A DNA stretch of 64,000 bases from Sphaerosporella brunnea. Its lineage: Eukaryota > Ascomycota > Pezizomycetes > Pezizales > Pyronemataceae. Both the position numbers and the translations under genes were made by a program. How positions within the stretch are numbered: the stretch's first letter is position 1; each line of letters opens with the position of its first letter. The notes beneath the pieces were generated by a model. The model was given only the letters and a program-made list of their open reading frames with translations. It made no database searches and was not told the origin of the DNA. Below, one piece after another: positions 58,001 through 64,000 of this stretch. Location: contig VXIS01000139.1 of assembly GCA_008704415.1 (NCBI GenBank), positions 1 through 64,000 of the forward strand. Reading direction: 5' to 3'.

Positions 58001-59393
58001 TGTTTGCAGCTGGAGATTGACACTGGTCGGCTTATGCATTGGGCCTGTAATGTACGGCTTGTCAAGAGGGATGGGATGGACGTCAAGTCGGTATGAGACT
58101 ATGTGCAATGACTGTGCGCAGGTCACGGGAGGTGTTCTCTACGAGGCAATCGCCAATATTCGAACTGTGAGGAACTATCGTGTAGAACGATACTTTCGCA
58201 ACAAATATAAAAATGCCACTAAGATTGCATTTGCCAATGGTATTAAAAGAAGCATATATACCGGGATTTGGTTCGGCCTGGCTGATTCCTCGATTTTATT
58301 TGGCACTGGTAAGTGTTTTCGTTCTTCTTATCATGCGCTTTGTGAATTGACGGACTGTAGCCCTGGTGTTTTATTATGGAGCACTCCTCATAAGCAAGGC
58401 TCAGGAGGACTTCACAAACGTACTGAGCGTTTTTACTCTGCTCCTCTTTTCTCTATCCTACGCCAATTCCATTGTTGGGATGAGTACGTCCTTCTCCGTC
58501 CTTGGCGACGTCCAACTTGGGCTAATCGGATCGGCATAGTTCCTCAGATCAGCAGCAGTAAAGATTCAGCCCTCCGACTACTTCGACTTTCTTCACTTCC
58601 GCAAAACTCCCATGAGCATGAAGGCAGCCTATCTTTCCCGGCAAATAATTGTGCAATCACATTTAAAGACATAGTTTTCTCCTATCCCACACGCCCGCAC
58701 ATTTCAATTCTCCGCGGCCTGTCTCTGAGGATTGCGGCCGGTGAGTGCCTGGCGATCGTAGGAGCGTCTGGCGGCGGCAAATCAACGCTTTCGGCCTTAC
58801 TTCAACGCCTTTATAACCCCTCTCATGGAGAGATTACGATAGCTTCTACCCCACTAAACACCATCTCAACGCATTCACTTAGAGAACAGCTTGCCGTCCT
58901 TTCACAGAACCCAACGCTTTTTGACGCCACGATTGCAGAAAATATCACGTATGGACTCTCTCCTACTCCCTCAATTGCGGACGTTATTCGCGCTGCCGAA
59001 ATGGCCGGAGCTCATGAGTTCATTACTTCGCTCCCGGAATCTTATGATACGCTTCTCGGAGACTCCGGTATGGGGCTTTCCGATGGCCAGGCTCAGAGGG
59101 TTGCAATTGCAAGGGCACTTGTGAGACGGCCTCGGATACTGATACTGGACGAATGCACCAGCAACTTGGATGCTGAGAGCGCACGAACCGTGAAAGAGTG
59201 TTTGATGAGACTCGTACAAGAGGAGAGAGGGCGCATGACGGTCATCATGATTACGCACAGTAAGGAGTTAATGAAGGCGGCGAAGAGAATCGTGGTTATA
59301 GGGGACGGTGTGGTGATTGAAGACGGCCGGTACGATGAGCTCATGGCCAAGGGGGGTGCTTTCCGCGAACTTCTAGAAGGGCATCTTAACTAG
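55062..59393 (+). CDS. STE6: ABC-B full transporter, Ste6-like a-pheromone exporter
   Basis: Exons 55062-55585, 55635-56301, 56350-56778, 56838-58308, 58361-58483 and 58540-59393 give 1355 aa with layout TMD1-NBD1-linker-TMD2-NBD2. NBD1: Walker A GKSGSGKST (about 428), signature LSGGELQR (about 532) and Walker B ILVLDEALGSLD (about 552). NBD2: Walker A GASGGGKST (about 1145), signature GLSDGQAQR (about 1248) and Walker B ILILDECTSNLD (about 1271). The second signature has Asp in place of the first Gly of LSGGQ. The linker (about 640-760) is Ser-rich with paired acidic residues. SYANSIVGMIPQISSSKDSA before NBD2 fits fungal Ste6 proteins, which export the farnesylated mating pheromone. The start ATG lies in a CACCATGG context. 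Related pleiotropic ABC-B pumps cannot be fully excluded. Confidence 0.85.
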
Positions 59394-60468
59394 CGATGTG
59401 CTGGCATTTCGATCTTTTTTTTTTTTTTGTCTTTTTTTTCGCAATTTAGATATGTGGCTAAGCATTTTTACGGTGTTTATTTACTTGCTGAGCCCGTTGG
59501 TAGCATTTCATGCCAAATCTTTTATGAATCCATCTTGCCATAGGTACGAGTGGAAGTACATTATCCAATGAAAGCATCTTCAAAATGGTACTGGAAGACT
59601 TCCCGCAGCGGTTTAGAAGGGAACACAGGTCTGAAAGGACACATCTATGCGGAGCGACTGCCCCATTGTGCGATCCAGATTTTTGGACGTCTGGAAGTCT
59701 GAATAGACTCCCCTCTGTTCAGACATCGCTCTGGGACACCGATTTTCAAAAAAAGTTTTCAAAGCTTCCGGTCACTTCTATCCCTCCATCTCCTCCTCCT
59801 CCTCCTCCTCCAGCAACCGCCACAACTTGACCGACCCTGGTATGTATCCCGCGGAACAGCAACGGATCGTTACCGGAGGTGTTTCCAGCAGCCCAGCGCT
59901 TTCTCCACATAGTGCCAGAGGCCCAGAGCGCGCGAATATGTAGCCATCGATGAAAGACAGAACCAACACTCGTCTGAGTCTGTCTTGCGCAGAATCAAGA
60001 AGCTGGATGCCAGCGCCTTCCTCTCCTTCTTCAACCGAAAGCCTGTCCTCTTCCGCGGGATGTATGAGGCGCGGAAACTGGTGCTTTGGCGAATCCACTG
60101 TTTGGTACCGCCGCTACGCACTTAGATGAGCCATGCTGGCCTGCCGAAGAAGGCTTCACCGGTGAAGATGCAGCATCCTTGGCCATGAGGTCCGCAAACC
60201 CGTTGTCCGCGATGTCCTTTTTTCTCTCTGATCACAGCTGAAGGCGAAAATGCACAGAACGCACCGAAAATTGCTCAACAGTTCAGCTTGAACATCTGGT
60301 GCTGCCGTGTCTTTGGCACACGTCGGTGCCGCAACCCGATTCCCGAAGGTCCCTGCAGGCGGCAGCTGCCATGATCCGCTCAGGGCGCAGGGAGAGAAAA
60401 GAGCCACGCGACACGCGACAACTTCCCCAATACTCTCTCCTCCCTCCCAATCTACCCACAAAAAATAA
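59394..60468. other. intergenic region
   Basis: T-runs at 59415-59440 follow the ABC gene. A (CTC)n microsatellite lies near 59790-59810, and it creates a poly-Glu stretch in a short minus ORF (60098-59778) that I do not accept as a gene. The right end is the carrier-gene promoter. Confidence 0.4.
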
Positions 60469-61751
60469 ATGGCGAAAGAGAAGCACGCCCCCTTCTGGTT
60501 CGGCGGCAGCGCCAGCTGTATGGCTGCCGTGTGCACGCATCCTCTGTAAGACCCCCGAGTGTTGTGGTGGGCGCGCGCCGCTGATTCCGTCGCCACTACT
60601 GCGTAGCGACTTGGTCAAAGTCCGGCTGCAAACGGCGGGAAAGTTGTCCCCTGGAATGGCAAAAACTGCGATAAACATTTTGGAGCGTGAAGGTGTGTTC
60701 TGTTCCCGCTTCCTTTCCATACATGTATGTCAGTCATGCATTGAGCCTGATCGTCCCAGGTATCCGAGGGTTGTACAGTGGTGTGCGTCCCCCTGAAATA
60801 CTTTCCTTCGTGAGCAATAATGTTTGACGAGACAATGCGCAGCTGTCTGCTAGTTTGTTACGACAAGGTTAGTACTTGGACTTGGCGACAACGGCCCGGC
60901 GCTGATGAAGTCCAGTAACGTATTCGACGACTCGGTTCGGTGCGTACGATGCGATCAAGAACGTGATGACGCCGCCCGGTGGTCAGCAGCCCGGCTTTGC
61001 GACCTTGGTGTTCATCTCATTCGGCGCTGGAGCGTAGGGTACCTGCTATAGCTGTGGTTACTGATCCCGCGCTGATGGTTTGGGAAACAGGATTGGTGGA
61101 CTTGCTGGTAACTCCGCTGGTGAGTCCTGAATTCGCTGCCGAGACGATCGCTCAATTCTGACGATGGTGGCCGCAGATATAATCAATGTCCGTATGCAGC
61201 AGGATCTTGCAAATCCTCCAGAAAAGCGTCGGAACTATAAGAACGCTTTCGACGGACTGGTGCGGATGATGCGTGAGGAAGGACCAACGGCTATGTTCCG
61301 TGGAGTGTGGCCGAATATTTTGCGTGCTGGACTCATGACCGCATCCCAGCTGGCGACGTATGATCAGGCAAAGGCTTTGCTTCTGAAGTTGCCTTTCTTT
61401 GAAGATGGTGTCACCACACATTTCTCTGCAAGCTTGCTCAGTGGATTGATTGCTACGACGATATGCAGTCCGGTTGATGTTATTAAAACTAGAGTTATGT
61501 CGAGCCACGACGCTCAGGGAATCCTCCATCTTCTAACTGATATCACCAAGCATGAAGGTCTGAAGTGGGTCTTCCGTGGATGGGTACCTAGTTTCATGAG
61601 ATTAGGGTAGGTTCCTGTGCTGTGTCCCATCCAAGGAAGTAGTCTAACTATTGGTAGGCCGCAAACTATCCTCACTTTCGTCGCACTGGAGCAGCACAAG
61701 AGAGTCTGGCGCTGGTTGAACGAAGAGAAACATAGCGAGGCAGCAATATGA
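60469..61751 (+). CDS. DIC1: mitochondrial dicarboxylate carrier
   Basis: Eight exons (60469-60545, 60607-60692, 60760-60782, 60843-60867, 60916-61033, 61091-61119, 61177-61606, 61658-61751) give 293 aa, the normal size. The protein exchanges malate/succinate for phosphate across the inner mitochondrial membrane. Three carrier repeats are seen, with signatures THPLDLVKVRL, NSADIINVRM and SPVDVIKTRV; the second has Ala where the usual motif has Pro, as in many dicarboxylate carriers. FGAYDAIKNVM and LATYDQAKALLL mark even-numbered helices. Exons 3, 4 and 6 are only 23-29 bases, yet each junction restores the carrier sequence in frame, so the model is sound. No presequence is needed. Confidence 0.93.
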
Positions 61752-62660
61752 GTAAGAGTGATCCGGATCTGTTCCTATTTTGGCTTCATCGATAGACTAC
61801 TGGATACACGGGAGTTGGAAGTTTCCTTTTTGCATTCATAGAACGGTCTGCTTGGGCTGCTTTCAGCATTTTTCATTGCGCTGGGTTGCTTTTTTATATA
61901 GATAGAGGAGCGGAGGCCGGATAGATTTCCTTCCGCTTTGGCGTTGGATATGATATTACTATAGATTCCTGCCTTCTTTAGCAATTCCACAACCATTACA
62001 CTCGGTGACACCCTTGCTTTGTCCGAATAGGCTGTCTGCAGGCGGTAGATTGTTTATTGCTCTGTCAGGATGATATTTCATGACAGGTGATCATCGGTCT
62101 AGGCTTTTCCTGAATATCCCAAATCTCCATCACGGGCTCCAGTATTGAGCTTGCAAGTGTTTGAAAGGCTGCATCGTCGTTGTGGTGGATGCATCACTGT
62201 TCATCACTCGATTTACTGCAACTCCTCTTCAATCATCGTATGTGGCTGGGAAGTCGATTTATCGACTCGGCAATGGCGGCGGCACCTCACGGCGGCGGAC
62301 TACCGTATTCTACATACGGGCCCGTTAAGTCCCTACCAACAGTTTGGAGCGGAACAGCGATTGTTCTTTCAGGCCCTGGCATCATTGCTGGCCGAAGAAG
62401 AGGTAATGTGTTAACGAGGGTGAATATGTAGAGTTCTGTGCAAAATCGAGCCATAATGATCAAAGGCGTTGTTTGTGATCTCCGCCTAAAGACAGACACG
62501 ACCAGGGCCCCCACCCAGCAACGTCGGCCCCCAGACGCGCAGGTGGGGGGAGTCATATATCTATGCGCTCACACTCATCGACTCCTTCCTCTATTTGCCT
62601 CTCAGACAGCGATTTGCCCCCTACAATCACTCCCACTCCGGTCACCCATTTGCTTTCGCC
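61752..62660. other. intergenic promoter region of TRP2
   Basis: This is a 0.9 kb spacer with no supported gene. The last 100 bases are pyrimidine-rich leader. No CPC1/GCN4-type TGACTC site was identified with confidence on a visual read. Confidence 0.35.
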
Positions 62661-64000
62661 ATGGCTCCCAAGGTTTGTAGATGCTTCATTTTTTTTTCTG
62701 CCCCGCCTTGCCCCACGATTTCAACTCCCACGCTAACACAATTTCATCATGGAGATAAAAGTGCAACCAGACCTGCCAACTGTCGCAGAGACCATCGCGA
62801 AAGCTCGCTCGGAAGATGCTGCTACGGCGCCAAACATTGTTCCTCTTGCCGCGTCGTTCCCGGCAGAGTTTGTGAACCCCTCGAGCGCCTACCTCAAGCT
62901 TTCGGCCAAGTGAGTGCTCTCCCTGGACCACACAAACTCTTGGTTGACGCCTGGTCGCAGGAGCAAGTCCAAGAACTCATTCCTCCTGGAGAGCGCGTCG
63001 AGTCGAGAGACAATTGGGCGCTTCAGTTTCCTCGGATGCGGTTCGGCTTTTCAACACCAGTTTCTGAGTAATATCACGAGCTGACACTCCGCCTAGACCC
63101 TCGCAAGATTATCAAGACTGGGACGGGCCATGGGCCTGAGGTCGATCCGTTGATTGAGCTCCAGAAGGAGCTCGCTAAATACCGCCCTGCCAAGTTCGTC
63201 GGAGCGAAACTTCCGCCCATGACCGGTGGTGCGCTGGGTTATGTCGCCTACGACTGCGTCAAGTACTTTGAGCCCCGAACGAAGCGCGATTTGAAGGATC
63301 CTTTGCAGGTTCCGGAGTCGCTGTTCATGATCTGCGATACCATCGTCGCGTTTGATCACTTCTTCCAGACGATCAAGGTCATCACGCACATGCACGTTCG
63401 CGAGGATGAGGAGGCGGCCGTGGAGATCCTGCAGGAAGGCTATGATAAGGCGACCAAGGTCATTGAGGAAATTGTCGAGATCCTTCAAGCGCCCGAGGTC
63501 CCGCTGCCTCACCAACCGCCGATCCAGAAGGGCCAGGATTACATTTCCAACATCGGCCGGGAGGGCTATGAAGCTCACGTCAACAGGTTAAAGAAGCACA
63601 TCACCAAGGGCGACATCATCCAGGCCGTTCCTTCGCAGCGGTTCTCTCGACCTACCAGCTTGCACCCCTTCAACATCTACCGCCACCTCAGAACTGTCAA
63701 CCCCAGCCCGTACCTGTTCTACATTGACTGTGCGGACTTCCAGCTGGTTGGCGCCTCGCCCGAGCTGCTTGTCAAGGCGGAGAACGGCCGCATCATCACC
63801 CATCCTATCGCGGGAACCGTCAAGCGCGGCAAGACGACCGAGGAGGATGACCAGCTCGCGCAGGAGCTTTGCTCATCCCTCAAGGACCGTGCTGAGCACG
63901 TTATGCTGGTCGACCTTGCGCGGAACGACATCAACCGTGTCTGCGACCCTCTGACTACCACCGTGGATAGGCTGATGACGGTTGAACGGTTCTCACACGT
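62661..64000 (+). CDS. TRP2: anthranilate synthase component I, partial (3' end beyond window)
   Basis: Exons 62661-62672, 62755-62909, 62961-63040 and 63097-64000 (continuing) are in frame to the window edge. The enzyme converts chorismate and glutamine-derived ammonia to anthranilate, the first step of tryptophan synthesis. The N-terminal domain has QPDLPTVAETIAKARS, NSFLLESASSRETIGRFSFLG (feedback-binding LLES element) and GGALGYVAYDCVKYFEP. The chorismate-binding domain starts at YISNIGREGYEAHVNRLKKH and has IIQAVPSQR, YLFYIDCADFQLVGASPELLV, HPIAGTVKRG and DLARNDINRV. The first exon codes only MAPK. The LLES motif implies normal inhibition by tryptophan. The catalytic C-terminal end is not in the window. 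Confidence 0.95.

Noticed and set aside
59778..60098. 106-codon minus ORF ending in poly-Glu
   Set aside because: The Glu run is a CTC microsatellite and the rest shows no features of a known protein.
60156..60720. Two overlapping minus ORFs of about 145 codons
   Set aside because: They are antisense to the first exons of the dicarboxylate carrier and its promoter.

Overview
The window is nuclear DNA of a filamentous ascomycete (Pezizomycotina). The evidence is many short introns (about 40-95 bp, GT...AG with CTAAC/CTGAC-like branch sites), fungus-specific gene families (Iks1 kinase, Rrn9, a Ste6-type a-pheromone exporter, GPI-anchored phospholipase B, fungal Rif1) and the absence of operons. 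I cannot fix the class or genus from sequence alone. Most of the window is ordinary conserved single-copy genes on both strands. Exon models were built by hand from splice consensus, reading phase and family conservation.

Layout. 1-3.2 kb: a pogo-like (Tc1/mariner, DDE_1) transposon whose transposase ends in an 18-bp minisatellite-encoded repeat and an AT-hook-like tail; its 3' end is tandemly duplicated. 3.5-4.9 kb: F-box protein (+). 5.5-7.7 kb: AP180-type clathrin adaptor (-). 9.9-12.5 kb: mitochondrial-type Asp-tRNA synthetase (+). 12.7-13.4 kb: RraA-like aldolase (+). 13.9-14.6 kb: small three-exon membrane protein (-). 15.5-17.4 kb: RIC8 (-), a G-alpha chaperone/exchange factor. 19.1-24.6 kb: RIF1 (+). 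25.8-27.3 kb: RRN9-like Pol I factor (+). 27.7-30.8 kb: large disordered protein with a C-terminal membrane segment (+). 31.8-33.6 kb: MFS transporter (-).

33.6-43.1 kb is a repeat-rich island. It holds a MITE with long inverted repeats, three copies of a second MITE family (CAGTCGAC termini, TA target site), and pieces of a composite GC-rich repeat. Three genes sit in it: BUD13/CWC26 (-), a Derlin-like gene with frame breaks (+), and a 1-Cys peroxiredoxin (-). One MITE copy occupies most of the short divergent promoter between BUD13 and the Derlin-like gene.

43.1-64 kb returns to conserved genes: phospholipase B (+), an unrecognised membrane protein (-), IKS1 kinase (-), a NEDD1/GCP-WD-like WD40 protein (+), PBDC1 (+), a STE6-type ABC transporter (+), a mitochondrial dicarboxylate carrier (+) and anthranilate synthase component I (+, cut by the window end).

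The genes do not form one pathway; most are housekeeping functions. RIC8 and the STE6-type exporter both belong to G-protein/pheromone biology but lie 38 kb apart, and I see no functional cluster. Several conserved genes (RRN9-like, the 27.7 kb gene, the Derlin-like gene, and the 5' end of RIC8) need a frame change that no canonical intron supplies, or only a weak one. Single-base assembly errors or real decay are both possible. I found no CRISPR array, rRNA or convincing tRNA. I see no obvious new multi-gene system. The most unusual material is the transposon tail and the MITE/composite-repeat island.
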